A DNA stretch of 64,000 nt. It comes from CAYZQH01 sp050300015. GTDB taxonomy: Bacteria > Pseudomonadota > Gammaproteobacteria > Pseudomonadales > Cellvibrionaceae. Where the stretch lies: positions 1 to 64,000 of the forward strand of contig JBNKWZ010000001.1 of the NCBI GenBank assembly GCA_050300015.1. Reading direction: 5' to 3'. Shown here piece by piece: positions 9,271 through 18,410 of this stretch (its first letter is position 1; each line of letters starts with the position of its first letter). Made by a program: the position numbers and the translations under genes. The notes under the pieces are model-generated. The model did not search any database, was not told the origin of the DNA, and saw nothing but the letters and a program-made list of their open reading frames with translations.

Positions 9271-10113
9271 ATGCCTTACCCGATAGTGGATACAGCTTGG
9301 CTGCAAGAACATCTGAATGACCCTGACCTAGTGTTGCTGGATGCCAGCATGGAAAAGGTCGTGGGTAAACCCCCCATTGAGTATGCTGAGCTCACCTTGA
9401 TCCCCAACAGCTACCAATTAGATTTAGAGCGAGAGCTGGTGGACCTAAGCTCAGAACAAGTGCACGCCTTCCCAACTGCGGCGCAATTTGAGCAGGTGGC
9501 GGCGGGCCTGGGTATAAACGCGCAAAGCCAAGTGGTGGTGTATGACAACCAGGGCATTTATTCCGCCCCGCGCGCCTGGTGGATTTTTAAGGTGATGGGC
9601 TTTGACAATGTGCGCGTACTGGATGGCGGCTTACCCAAATGGCTGGCCGAAGGGCGTGCAAAAGTACATACCTATAAGGCTAAATCCGGCTCAAGTGCAG
9701 CCGTAACAACGCATGCGCGGCCCGAGCTACTGTGCAGTGCAGCCGATATTTTGGCGGGCATTGAGGGTGAAAGCCGATTTAGCATTTTAGATGCTCGCTC
9801 ACTGGAGCGCTTCATGGGGGTGGCGCCCGAGCCGCGCCCAGGTGTACGCGCCGGTCATATTCCCGGTGCCATGTGTTTGCCATTCGTGCAAGTGCTCGAC
9901 GGTTACCGATACAAAACTCCCGAGCAGTTGGAGTTGGTGTTTGCCTATTACGGGTTATCGCCAACGGGCGATTTAGTGTTTTCCTGTGGCTCAGGAGTGA
10001 CGGCTTGCATTATTTTATTGGCTGCGCAAATAGCGGGTTTTACCAAGCTTAAACTCTACGACGGGTCTTGGGCTGAGTGGGGCAGCGATGAAAACCTGCC
10101 AATTGAGGCGTAA
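9271..10113 (+). CDS. sseA: 3-mercaptopyruvate sulfurtransferase (tandem rhodanese)
   Basis: The product (280 residues from ATG 9271) has two rhodanese domains. The N-terminal one is inactive; the C-terminal one carries the catalytic loop CGSGVTA with Cys239, the signature that separates 3-mercaptopyruvate sulfurtransferases from thiosulfate rhodaneses (CRKGVTA). It moves sulfur from 3-mercaptopyruvate to thiol acceptors in the cytoplasm. I prefer ATG 9271 to the upstream TTG at 9238 because family members begin near VDTAWL. The gene is flanked by two near-identical directly oriented repeats, R3 and R4, so it sits like a cassette in the accessory zone despite being a core function. Confidence 0.9.
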   Translation: MPYPIVDTAWLQEHLNDPDLVLLDASMEKVVGKPPIEYAELTLIPNSYQLDLERELVDLSSEQVHAFPTAAQFEQVAAGLGINAQSQVVVYDNQGIYSAPRAWWIFKVMGFDNVRVLDGGLPKWLAEGRAKVHTYKAKSGSSAAVTTHARPELLCSAADILAGIEGESRFSILDARSLERFMGVAPEPRPGVRAGHIPGAMCLPFVQVLDGYRYKTPEQLELVFAYYGLSPTGDLVFSCGSGVTACIILLAAQIAGFTKLKLYDGSWAEWGSDENLPIEA

Positions 10114-10126
10114 GGTCTGCAAACAG

Positions 10127-10676
10127 TTCGGAGACACTGAAAAGTTAACAACTTAAAAAGCAGCGATGTCTTTATGCGTTATAACAGCAAAAACTAAGTT
10201 GGGTGAGCTTTTGAGGTTTCTGGTTTTGACCTTCAATCCCCGTCACCAGGCCGAATGGAAGTGGGATTTGGTAGGGCAGGCGCGCATGGACGCGCGGCTG
10301 AGCGGTGGACGTCCTGGACGGACCCTCACCGCGACCTGCCAAATCACGCTGGGAATGAGGGTAGTCGCATAGCGACCCGGGTGCAGGGTGCCCTTTGGAT
10401 TGGTAAGGAGTTTGGGCAAGCAAACTCCTTACCTCGCCTTCAAGGCGAAACCTAATTTTTTAAATAATTATTTTCATCTAAGTACCACACAGTTGCAGGG
10501 CGCCATTGACGTAGATGGATTTACTAATGCCGATGGGCTCATGGATGCGCATGAATCGGTCGGATTGTTAAGGGGGTTGGGCGAGCAACCCCCTTGACTC
10601 GCCTTCAAGGCGAAACTTCGTTTCAAAGCGTTTTGAGTGGCACTTCTAAAAATCCCACATAAATAGAGACTTTTAG
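10127..10676 (+). repeat. Dispersed hairpin repeat R4, composite copy
   Basis: A left module (10236-10456, nearly the same as R3) and a right module (10494-10676). The right module contains GCCGATGGGC, the AAGGGGGTT / AACCCCCTT hairpin, CGCCTTCAAGGCG, and ends in CATAAATAGAGACTTTTAG at 10676. The same end sequence closes R5 at 11981. Confidence 0.8.
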
Positions 10677-10946
10677 CGGTATCATGGGTGTCTTAGTTGG
10701 CTCGTCAAGCGGTACCATGGGTGTTTTAGTTGGATCAATGTTAATCATGCAGAGAAAAAGCTCTTTGGGTATATCAAGGATGAGTTTTCAGGTAAGAATG
10801 CAGATGTTGATATTGCAGTTCAAAACACATCTTTGACTTCGCCCGGGATGTGTGGTGGGTGCAGTCTATCAGCTGCTGATTTTCGGGGGCAAATTCCAGA
10901 GTTTAATATTCGAATCTTTGAAGGAAGTACGCTGGAGAATCCATAA
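10677..10946 (+). pseudogene. Truncated deaminase-fold toxin domain (polymorphic toxin C terminus)
   Basis: An 89-codon open frame with no start codon of its own begins exactly where repeat R4 ends. It contains NVNHAEKKLFGYI and SPGMCGGC, the HAE...C-x2-C zinc and catalytic pattern of the cytidine-deaminase-like toxins found at the C termini of polymorphic toxins. It ends at TAA 10944-10946, overlapping the ATG of the next gene, as toxin-immunity pairs often do. The first 22 residues are two imperfect 11-residue repeats (33-bp duplication, RYHGC...). The secretion part and N-terminal toxin region are missing, so it is an orphan cassette. The family call rests on motifs only. Confidence 0.55.
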
Positions 10947-11452
10947 TGTATTGTGAGCAACTGTGGGACGTTTTGAGTAATGCAAAAAATTGCATTGGTT
11001 ATTCTGATGAAGAGTTGGTAACAATTGAGAGGTTGTATGATATTTCCATCGAAGGTGCATTGAAGATATTTCTTTGTTTAGCTGGTAGATCAACTGGTGA
11101 TGTCTTTCTTGGTGACGAATTTTCCCCGCTTTACTCCCCGGTGATGAGTGTGAGGGATCACGTATTTTATCAAGAGGGGCGTCGAGAAGTTTTGAGTGAG
11201 GATGTAGGCAAGCATGAGCTCGTACTGCAGAAACCTTTCTTTTTTGCGGAGCCGGGTTTTATATATTTTATTCTTACCCGACCTCGCTCGCCTGAGGCGA
11301 AAGACATAGTTTTTAAGCTAGATGAAGATAGTGCTCGGGTCGAGTTGACAGAAAGTACTTTTTGCCAATTTCTTCTTAAGCGGATAAAAAATGTGCGTCT
11401 AAATCCGCCCAAAATAATGGTCAAGTGTGTTGGCGAATTGATAAAGATTTAG
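10946..11452 (+). CDS. Probable SUKH/SMI1-KNR4-like immunity protein
   Basis: The 168-residue cytoplasmic protein overlaps the stop of the deaminase fragment by one base (TAATG), so translation is coupled. Its weak pattern fits SMI1/KNR4-type immunity proteins: an N-terminal helix pair, ISIEGALKIFLCLAG near residue 33, a middle strand region, FFAEPGFIYFIL, and a C-terminal helix STFCQFLLKRI. These families neutralise nuclease and deaminase toxins. Low GC content matches the fragment and differs from the core genes. I infer the family from context as much as from sequence; a stand-alone hypothetical is the alternative. Confidence 0.5.
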   Translation: MYCEQLWDVLSNAKNCIGYSDEELVTIERLYDISIEGALKIFLCLAGRSTGDVFLGDEFSPLYSPVMSVRDHVFYQEGRREVLSEDVGKHELVLQKPFFFAEPGFIYFILTRPRSPEAKDIVFKLDEDSARVELTESTFCQFLLKRIKNVRLNPPKIMVKCVGELIKI

Positions 11453-11524
11453 ATCAAGAAAGGAAGTAGGGGACAGACCACGTTTTACGCAGTCATTTGA
11501 GAAAAACAAATGAGACCATCTCTA

Positions 11525-11981
11525 AGAGTCTTGGCCCTCAACTCCCCGTCACCTCGCCGAGCGGAGCGTGATTTATTTGGGGATAGCGCACAGGACGTGC
11601 GCGGTAGGCTTGCATGTATAGGGCGTACCTTCACGCCGACCCTAAAAAATCGCGTGAGAGTGAGGGCAGCCGAAGGCCGAGGTGCAGGGTGCCCTTTGGA
11701 TTGGTAAGGAGTTTGGGCAAGCAAACTCCTTACCTCGCCCCCAAGGCGAAACATTACTTTGGAGTGTTTTGAATTGCGCTTATAAGTATCCCACGCAGGT
11801 GCAGAGCGCCCTTGACGTAAAGGGAGTGACTAATGCCGATGGGCGCATGGATGCGCGTTAATCGGCCGGATTGGTAAGGAGTTTGGGCGACAACCCCCTT
11901 GACTCGCCCTCAAGGCGAAACATCGTTTCAAAGTGTTTTGAGTGGCACTTCTAAAAATCCCCCATAAATAGAGACTTTTAG
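11525..11981 (+). repeat. Dispersed hairpin repeat R5, composite copy
   Basis: Starts at CCCGTCACCTCGCCGAGCGG (11544 on). It has the hairpin GCGCAC-AGGAC-GTGCGC (11586-11602), the AAGGAGTTT / AAACTCCTT hairpin, GCGCATGGATGCGC (11843-11856), and ends in CATAAATAGAGACTTTTAG. The second AAGGAG arm (11876 on) pairs with ACCCCCTT only partly, a mixed hairpin. Confidence 0.8.
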
Positions 11982-12086
11982 TGCAGGCCTGCAGTTACTT
12001 AAAAAGTGACCTCCTACCTGCTTTTTGAGCTGGGCTGTGAGATGATCCGATGTGCTTTATGTTTGGAAAAGACTTGGAGATAAGGA

Positions 12087-12452
12087 ATGATTAAGCGGAT
12101 TCTGGCGGTGGCAGCTCTAGCGGGTGTAGCATTTGTTCTAAATGGGTGTGGTGGTGGTTGTACAGATGACAGAAGAGATGGACTGCAGCTAACGATCTCC
12201 GATTATGAGACCGGGCTGCCAATGTGCAGTGTCCAATACAAAGTCACAAGCGGGAGCTACATAGAAGAAGGCACGTCGCCTAGTGAAGGAGAATTTTGCA
12301 ATCGATTGGCGCTACTAGAAGAAAGGCCAGGCTCCTACTCTGTAGAGATTCAAAAAGAAGGCTACAATACGGTTACATTCGATGTAGACATATTTTCCGA
12401 TCAATGTCACGTCATTACAGAACGACGCGACATTGATCTAGAAGAAATATAA
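12087..12452 (+). CDS. Small lipoprotein with carboxypeptidase-regulatory-like domain
   Basis: A 121-residue product with signal peptide and lipobox (VLNGC, Cys21). The rest has the look of a small Ig-like/carboxypeptidase regulatory domain: LQLTISDYETGLPMCSVQYKV, then a turn region and GSYSVEIQKEGYNTVTFDVDI, where the GY-x-T step is typical. Four or more cysteines suggest disulfides. The start is preceded by GGAGATAAGGA. Similar small domains are found in surface lipoproteins of marine gammaproteobacteria. Function unknown; it is the only gene between R5 and the MscS gene. Confidence 0.65.
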   Translation: MIKRILAVAALAGVAFVLNGCGGGCTDDRRDGLQLTISDYETGLPMCSVQYKVTSGSYIEEGTSPSEGEFCNRLALLEERPGSYSVEIQKEGYNTVTFDVDIFSDQCHVITERRDIDLEEI

Positions 12453-12682
12453 AAAAGGCATACGATTGTTCTGAGTCGGGTTGATTACGAGCGAGCTCTA
12501 TTTCAGTCAGTTAAGGAGAAAATGGTAAAAAGCCAGTATTGAAGAAGCACAAAAAAATCTTTACGATTTCTCGGAAGGTCTTATCTATTTCTCATTCCCT
12601 GTTGCACATTGTAGCTGAATTCAAAAGCGTACATTTCTTTGCGTGCCAAATTAAAAGATAATTAATCAGAAAGGATATAACG

Positions 12683-13513
12683 ATGGAAACAATTAACAAT
12701 ATTGAGATTGAAAGTTATTTGCCCATAGTAATCGAGTGGGCGACCAATGTCTTGTTGGCAATCGTGATACTCATTATTGGCCTCTGGATTGCCGGCCGCG
12801 TGTATAAATTCATCGTTAATGTGAGCAAGAAACATGAAAAGCTTGATGATACCTTGTTTCGTTTTTTAGGGAGTGTTGCCCGCTATATCGTACTTGCCTT
12901 TGTGTTTATTGCGGTGCTCAATAGGTTCGGCGTGCAAACAGCATCTATTGTTGCACTCTTAGGTGCGGCGGGTCTGGCCGTAGGCCTTGCACTTCAAGGC
13001 GCAATGTCTAATCTGGCTGCGGGTGTTATGTTACTAATATTCAGGCCTTACAAAGTCGGTGACTTCATTGATGCGGCCGGACGGTTTGGCAATGTAACTG
13101 AAGTTGATATGTTCACCACCATTTTAAAGACCTTTGACAATCAACAGATTATTATTCCCAATAGCCAGATCTGGGGGGAACAAATAATCAATCATTCTCA
13201 CTACGGTGTACGCGGCGTAGATATGCACTTTGGCATTGCCTATAACGAAGATATTGATAAAGCGCGTAAAGTAATAGATGACGTGCTCTCGAACCACCCG
13301 AATATTTTGAATGACCCTGAGCCCTTTGTCGAAGTCGAAACCCTGAATGACAGTTCGGTTGACTTTCTTGTGCGGCCATTTTGTAATGGCGAACATTACT
13401 TTGATATTCTTTACTCAGTTCCCGAGCTAGTAAAAAAGGCGCTTGATGCAAATAACATCGAGATCCCATTCCCTCACCGAAAGGTGATACTAGTAAACGA
13501 AACCAGCAACTGA
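12683..13513 (+). CDS. mscS: Small-conductance mechanosensitive channel, MscS family
   Basis: This 276-residue inner-membrane protein (E. coli MscS is 286) opens under membrane tension and releases solutes on osmotic downshift. Three transmembrane segments lie at residues about 15-40, 60-80 and 88-115. The pore-lining TM3 is seen as GAAGLAVGLALQGAMSN-LAAG with the usual Gly/Ala ridge. The cytoplasmic beta domain begins with FRPYKVGDFI and the C-terminal alpha/beta part follows. AGAAAGGATATAACG precedes the ATG. The gene stands alone upstream of repeat R6. Confidence 0.92.
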   Translation: METINNIEIESYLPIVIEWATNVLLAIVILIIGLWIAGRVYKFIVNVSKKHEKLDDTLFRFLGSVARYIVLAFVFIAVLNRFGVQTASIVALLGAAGLAVGLALQGAMSNLAAGVMLLIFRPYKVGDFIDAAGRFGNVTEVDMFTTILKTFDNQQIIIPNSQIWGEQIINHSHYGVRGVDMHFGIAYNEDIDKARKVIDDVLSNHPNILNDPEPFVEVETLNDSSVDFLVRPFCNGEHYFDILYSVPELVKKALDANNIEIPFPHRKVILVNETSN

Positions 13514-13573
13514 AGTTTGGGGCACTGACGGATCTGAGGGGAGCGGCGTTCGTTAACGACGCCGTTTCCCCGA

Positions 13574-14315
13574 CTAAGGAAAGTTCGGGACACTGACAAG
13601 TTAGCACACTAAAAGAGCCGTGATGCCTTTATAAATGCCTCCGCCAACGATTAAGTCGGGTGAGCTTTTTGGGTTTTTGGTTTTGCTCCTAAACTCCCCG
13701 TCACCTCGCCGAGCGGAGCGTGATTTTGCATGAAGCACATCCATATGCTTCACCCTGTGGGCAGCGGAGCTGTGCAAATTTACTCCCAGTAAATTTGTAG
13801 AGGGAATTGAAAATGACGTGCATGTAAGGACAAATGGGCAGGAAAGCCCATTTGCACGACCGTCAGGTCGCCCTTGAGGTGAGGTACATGGAAGTACCGA
13901 ATGATTTACCTTCCGCCGACCCTGAAAAATTGCGTGGGAGCGAGGGCAGCCGAAGGCCGAGGTGCAGGGTGCGCCTCTTTTGGGTACTTTGTACAAAGTG
14001 CTTCCTTGCACTTTGCCCTATGGGGCATCTTCGATGCTCAAAACTGTTCCCGACAGTTTTGTCTCACGCGTATGAGAACAAAATGCACGGAGCATTTTAA
14101 ATCGGCTTTATGCCGACCTAAAAGGCGAAGTAAAGGGATTTACTTCGTAAAAGTACCTCGCCATCAAGGCGAAACCTTGTTTTTTAATTATTCCGTCGAA
14201 TTGACTTTCAGCTTGAAGCAATCAAACCGTACGTTCCGCGACAACCAAACCCTTTGAGTCGCCCTCAGGGCGAAGCCCTTTGCCCCAAGGATTGCTCCGG
14301 CGCAGCCGCCCCCCG
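13574..14315 (+). repeat. Dispersed hairpin repeat R6, long copy
   Basis: It starts with GACACTGACAAGTTAGCAC and contains CCCGTCACCTCGCCGAGCGG (13697 on). It then has a dense row of hairpins with unrelated stems: 13731-13752, 13775-13797, 13831-13854 (loop AGGAAA), 13994-14015, 14039-14061 and 14080-14098 (loop ACGGA). It ends with CGCCATCAAGGCGAAAC and, further out, GCCCCAAGGATTGCTCCGG, which also follows R7. R6 and R7 are direct repeats on the two sides of the type I secretion cluster. Confidence 0.8.
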
Positions 14316-14537
14316 ATCCCCATCTCCCTTACCTCGCCCTAAAGCGCTGGCCGCAAAGATCCGCGCCTTATGGATCCGTATAACGCTGTGGTCAAAATAA
14401 CCGAAATTACTTATTTACTACTCGGTGAGGGCGAGGTGATTTCGTTTAAGTGGGCCACGCGCTGGGATTGCTCTGTGTGAAGAGATAAGCCCGTCTCGGT
14501 TATCGTGAACCAGATAGATTCAAAGCGAAGATAAACC

Positions 14538-15293
14538 TTATAGGGCGGCTTGAAGTGAGTTGGCCAACAGTGAAATAGGATTATGGCCCTCATAGAGTGA
14601 CCACAATGCAGTCTTGGGTGCGAAGCTATAGAGTTGCTGCGCGCATACTCGCGCTATTGGATAATTCCAGGTGTAACGATAGGGTGCAGTGGAGCCGAAC
14701 GCGTTTAATAACGCGTGGCAGTGCGTACCCAAATATTTACGGTTCATTCGCCACCAAATTGAACAGGTTTGGCGATGCAAGGCAGCATTGTTGTCGCGTA
14801 AATAGTCGATCATAGCCAATTCACTGATAAAGGCACAAACTTCTCGGTGTATGGGTGGGGAGAAGCGTCGTTGCATAACGGAAAATTGTATTGCGTGACC
14901 AAATTCGTGGGCCAAATCTAAAACCATCTTGGGTGAAGAAGATTGGAAACAGGTTACCGATATTCTTCCCGTATCCGGATCGAGTTGTGTATACGTTTTC
15001 TGGCGGGAGCCGGTTTTGGTGCAAAAGCGAACTGTCGTGTTGTTTGCTACGTGCTGTAAAAATTGATTGTGAATAGGAAGCAGTTGACACATGGCGTCTT
15101 TTGACTGCTGCCAAATAGCCCCTGGGTTCCGTATGAATTTGTGTGGTAAGCGATCGTCATCGGTCGATTTTTGCGTAGATGGCGGCCGCGGTAATGTTAA
15201 AGCGCAATATTGACGTACTATGGTTTCGTTCAGTTTATGGAGTGCCAACCAGTCGTCTATCGTGTGCTGCTTAACCTGTACAGAGTTTTGCAT
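14538..15293 (-). CDS. M3-like HEFGH zinc peptidase of the secretion cluster
   Basis: This 251-residue protein has no signal peptide and should be cytoplasmic. It carries HEFGH at residues 129-133 and Glu158, 25 residues on, the zinc-ligand spacing of M3 (thimet/oligoendopeptidase F-like) peptidases. Near the C terminus YRYTWNYPIARVCAQQLY resembles the substrate-binding tyrosine helix of M3 enzymes. It is far shorter than classical M3 members (about 600 residues), so only the catalytic core remains. It is the last gene of the minus-strand operon, 12 bases after the HlyD-like gene. In this context it could trim the leader of the acidic repeat protein or degrade unexported product; that role is inference. 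Confidence 0.6.
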   Translation of the reverse strand: MQNSVQVKQHTIDDWLALHKLNETIVRQYCALTLPRPPSTQKSTDDDRLPHKFIRNPGAIWQQSKDAMCQLLPIHNQFLQHVANNTTVRFCTKTGSRQKTYTQLDPDTGRISVTCFQSSSPKMVLDLAHEFGHAIQFSVMQRRFSPPIHREVCAFISELAMIDYLRDNNAALHRQTCSIWWRMNRKYLGTHCHALLNAFGSTAPYRYTWNYPIARVCAQQLYSFAPKTALWSLYEGHNPISLLANSLQAAL

Positions 15294-15305
15294 GTTGAGC
15301 TCGCC

Positions 15306-16595
15306 TTATCTTAGTGCTCTATCAAAATAGGCGAGTACCGGGCTTGCAATATATTCTAACGGGGTGTGATTTCGTGTGGTGATATAGCCTTCAACAGGCA
15401 TGCCTTGAACCAAAACTTTGTCATGCAGGTCCTCCAATCCGGTCTGCGATATTTCTATATGAACTTCATAATAGGGCCTTTTTTTAATTGCATCTATATA
15501 CACATCGGGCGAGATGTTGATTACGGAACCCTCTATCATGGGAATGTTTCTAAGGTTAAACGATTTAAATTTGAGTAACGCGCTCTGGCCTGGATAGATG
15601 TTCTCAATATCGCGTACGTCAATTTTGACGGCAACAAAAGTCGGCTTGTTGTCGGGTACGATTTTCATGATTTCTACACCCGGTTTAATCACTGAGCGTA
15701 TACCATACAATTTGGCATCGTGAACTCTGCCGTTGATGGGGGCCCGAATGGAGAGATTGTTAATTTGCTCGATTGTTGCTTTACGGCTTTCTAGCAGTTT
15801 TACTTTTTGTGCCTGGATTTTGTTTAACTCGTCAATTGCCGTATTTTTGAATTTCTCCTGAGCGCCAACGATGTCTATTTGGTGTTCTATGATTTTCTCA
15901 TTCAGTTCAGCCTCTTTCGCCGTAAGTTCTCCTAAGTCACCTAGAGTGGCCGCCATTTTGTCTTTGTTGGCAGACAGTAAAGAGTATTTGATCAGGCCTT
16001 TTTTAAACGCGGTCTCGTCTCTTTCGATATCTTCAGCTAAAAGAGCTATTTGTTTCTGTTTTGCCGCTATCTGAGCTTGCGTTCCTGTAACCTGCTTATA
16101 GATTTGATCAATCTTTTTTTCCAGTAATAATGTTGCACTGGTCATCGACGCGATGTTGGATGTCATTTGTATTTGTTGCCGATGTAAACGCTCTTGAAGG
16201 TCAGGCTGTGTTTGCAAGAGCTGTGTGGCGTTGTCATCAAGGGTTATCGTGGTGGCGCCAGAGAGTTCAGCTTGCAGGCGTGCCTCTTTAGTCAAGGTTT
16301 CGTACAGTTCGCCTTCAATAGTGCCAAGTTCGGCATCGAGTTCTGTACTGTCGAGTGTGAGTAGGATTGAATCTTGCGCAACCAAATCACCATTTTGGAC
16401 ATAGATGGCGGAAATGGTCCCGCCTTTTTGGTGGCTTACTGCATGTTGGTTTTCATCAACCTGAACGATTCCAGTGCCAATGATTGCACCACTGATGTGC
16501 GTGCGCGAAGCCCAAACGACTATGATGCCCACCAGCGTGATAAGGGCCAGAGACCCAATATAGACGGGTTTATACTGTGTCCAACTAGAGTTCAT
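15306..16595 (-). CDS. Type I secretion membrane fusion protein, HlyD/PrtE family
   Basis: The 429-residue protein has a short cytoplasmic N terminus, one transmembrane helix (residues about 11-30, LALITLVGIIVVWAS), a first lipoyl half (HAVSHQKGGTISAIYVQNGD), a long coiled-coil hairpin (residues about 95-275), the second lipoyl half (LSIRAPINGRVHDAKL) and a beta-barrel end. This is the layout of PrtE/HlyD adaptors that link an ABC ATPase to TolC. It overlaps the ABC gene by 11 bases, so translation is coupled. No TolC homologue is in the window; a housekeeping one must serve. Confidence 0.9.
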   Translation of the reverse strand: MNSSWTQYKPVYIGSLALITLVGIIVVWASRTHISGAIIGTGIVQVDENQHAVSHQKGGTISAIYVQNGDLVAQDSILLTLDSTELDAELGTIEGELYETLTKEARLQAELSGATTITLDDNATQLLQTQPDLQERLHRQQIQMTSNIASMTSATLLLEKKIDQIYKQVTGTQAQIAAKQKQIALLAEDIERDETAFKKGLIKYSLLSANKDKMAATLGDLGELTAKEAELNEKIIEHQIDIVGAQEKFKNTAIDELNKIQAQKVKLLESRKATIEQINNLSIRAPINGRVHDAKLYGIRSVIKPGVEIMKIVPDNKPTFVAVKIDVRDIENIYPGQSALLKFKSFNLRNIPMIEGSVINISPDVYIDAIKKRPYYEVHIEISQTGLEDLHDKVLVQGMPVEGYITTRNHTPLEYIASPVLAYFDRALR

Positions 16596-18306
16596 TACAG
16601 GCCTGCCTTGTCAGTGTATTTAAAGATGTGTCGGGCTGCATTTGAGGGGTGGGTGATTCTATTCTATGTAATTCACCCTTTTGTAAGCGGTACCGGCCGC
16701 AGACGGAATTGGGTTTGTAGGAACGCCGACTTAGCAATAGTACACTCCCACCGGTTCTGCGAAATTTATCAATAATGGAAACGATATCGTACGGTGCAGA
16801 CCCAGATTGCCGAGTGCCAGGCTCGTCTAGAATGAGTAACTCGGGCTTGCCAAACAGTGCACGGGCCAAGGCAATTTGCTGGCGTAGACCGGTGGAAATT
16901 TGCGAGCCTGTTGTATCTAATTGCGTGGCATATCCGTTGGGCAGGCCTTCAATTTTTTTATGGCAGCCCGCGAGCTTCGCAGCGTTGACGATGGATGGCT
17001 TGTCTGCAGTTAAATCCATACTGCAGATGTTTTCACCAATCGTCCCAGGATAAAAGGCCAAGGTGTCGGGCAAAAAGCCAAGATGTTGAGATAAGTAGAA
17101 CGATGGAATTTGTTTGATGTTTCGCGATCCAATTTGAATGCAGCCAGAGTCTATATCAATAGCGCCCACAAGCGCTTGACACAAGATCGATTTACCTGAC
17201 CCGCTCAGTCCTGTTATTTCAATCAGTTCACCGGTCTTTATTGTAAAATCGATATCATGCAAAAGATCTGCACATCCGCGAGCGCCATTTAACCGAATAG
17301 CGTTTACCGTCAGTACGTCGCGAGAAACTGGCACTGCATCATTACTATAGGAAGGCGATGGCTCAGAGATCCTGGCCTCTAGGGCTTGCCAATGATTTAT
17401 CGCCTTTTTAATTGCTGGAATCTTGCCAGCGATATTGTCCACGGGAAAAAAAACCCGGTTCAGCAGTATCGCACAAGCAATCATGGCGCCCACCGTTAAT
17501 TTGTGATCTAAAATTAAATAGGCACCGACAGACAATAGAGCGGCATGAAATATCAGTCTCAGGGTTTTTGAGGCGATATCAAACCAAACGCTTAAATCCT
17601 TATTGGCAACTGAGGCGTTCCTAGAATGTTCTCGAGCTGTTTGCCATCGGTCGCGTAAGTGGTGTGACATATTTTGTTGTAGTACAGTTTTCCAAGATCT
17701 TTTTATCTCATCGGCAACCTGTGTCGACTTGTTTGATAATCGCTTTGATTCTATGTTTCGGTAATGGGTAAAAATGGCGCGCAGGCCATGAATAACCAAT
17801 ATGACCGCAACACCAGAGACCGTGATCCAGCCGAGTAAATGATGGAAAAAAAAGGTAATCGCCACAAACAGTGGTGCCCAAAATGCATCGAAAATGGCGA
17901 TGATCGATCCTGAATGAAAAAAGCGACGCAAGCCATCAAGCTCCGATGTGCTCATTGCCGAGCGCGTATGACGAAGTCCGTCTGAGGGAGATTGCTGTTC
18001 TACGTTGAGTACTTCATCTTCAAGCCGTTTTTGGAAGCGGGCGGCAAATCGCGCTAAGGTGCGTTTGCGCGCGTAATCTAATAAACCCATGATGCAAAAT
18101 AGAAACACAACCAAGATAAATAAAGAGGTTAATGATTCTAACGAGCGTGAATTTAACACTTTGTCATATATCAACAACATAAACATTGGGCTGGTCAACA
18201 TGAGTACAGAAAAGAAAAAGCTAAATAGGAACGATGTTCCAAGAAGCCAGCTTTCGGACCAAAAAACGGATTTTAGTGGGTGCTTCTGTGACGATTCTTC
18301 AAACAT
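16585..18306 (-). CDS. Type I secretion ABC transporter ATPase/permease, PrtD-like, with altered NBD motifs
   Basis: About 573 residues from ATG 18306 (AAGGA just upstream; a TTG at 18327 is the alternative). It has a six-helix transmembrane domain (residues about 20-300) and a nucleotide-binding domain from about 330, with no C39 peptidase or CLD domain in front, as in PrtD/AprD. Walker A is GLSGSGKS and Walker B LLILDEPG. The signature is STGLRQQ instead of LSGGQ-QR, the D-loop region reads TRQSGSA, and the H-loop histidine of THR is replaced (LLLSRRS). A homodimer with these changes may hydrolyse ATP poorly. It is expected to export the acidic repeat protein encoded first in the operon. 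Confidence 0.85.
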   Translation of the reverse strand: MFEESSQKHPLKSVFWSESWLLGTSFLFSFFFSVLMLTSPMFMLLIYDKVLNSRSLESLTSLFILVVFLFCIMGLLDYARKRTLARFAARFQKRLEDEVLNVEQQSPSDGLRHTRSAMSTSELDGLRRFFHSGSIIAIFDAFWAPLFVAITFFFHHLLGWITVSGVAVILVIHGLRAIFTHYRNIESKRLSNKSTQVADEIKRSWKTVLQQNMSHHLRDRWQTAREHSRNASVANKDLSVWFDIASKTLRLIFHAALLSVGAYLILDHKLTVGAMIACAILLNRVFFPVDNIAGKIPAIKKAINHWQALEARISEPSPSYSNDAVPVSRDVLTVNAIRLNGARGCADLLHDIDFTIKTGELIEITGLSGSGKSILCQALVGAIDIDSGCIQIGSRNIKQIPSFYLSQHLGFLPDTLAFYPGTIGENICSMDLTADKPSIVNAAKLAGCHKKIEGLPNGYATQLDTTGSQISTGLRQQIALARALFGKPELLILDEPGTRQSGSAPYDIVSIIDKFRRTGGSVLLLSRRSYKPNSVCGRYRLQKGELHRIESPTPQMQPDTSLNTLTRQACNEL

Positions 18307-18410
18307 GATTCCTTGGCCTTCACTCAATATTTTCTTAATAGTAGTATTTGATGGGCTTGGCTCTACTAAGCTCGGGTTTTATAGAGCCAAGCTCACCTAT
18401 CTTCGAGCAG

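Noticed and set aside
10677..10946. Alternative plus-strand frame with SGTMGVLVGS repeats at the start of the toxin fragment
   Set aside because: The frame is open only across the 33-bp duplication and ends soon after. The frame with HAE and C-x2-C continues to the immunity gene.
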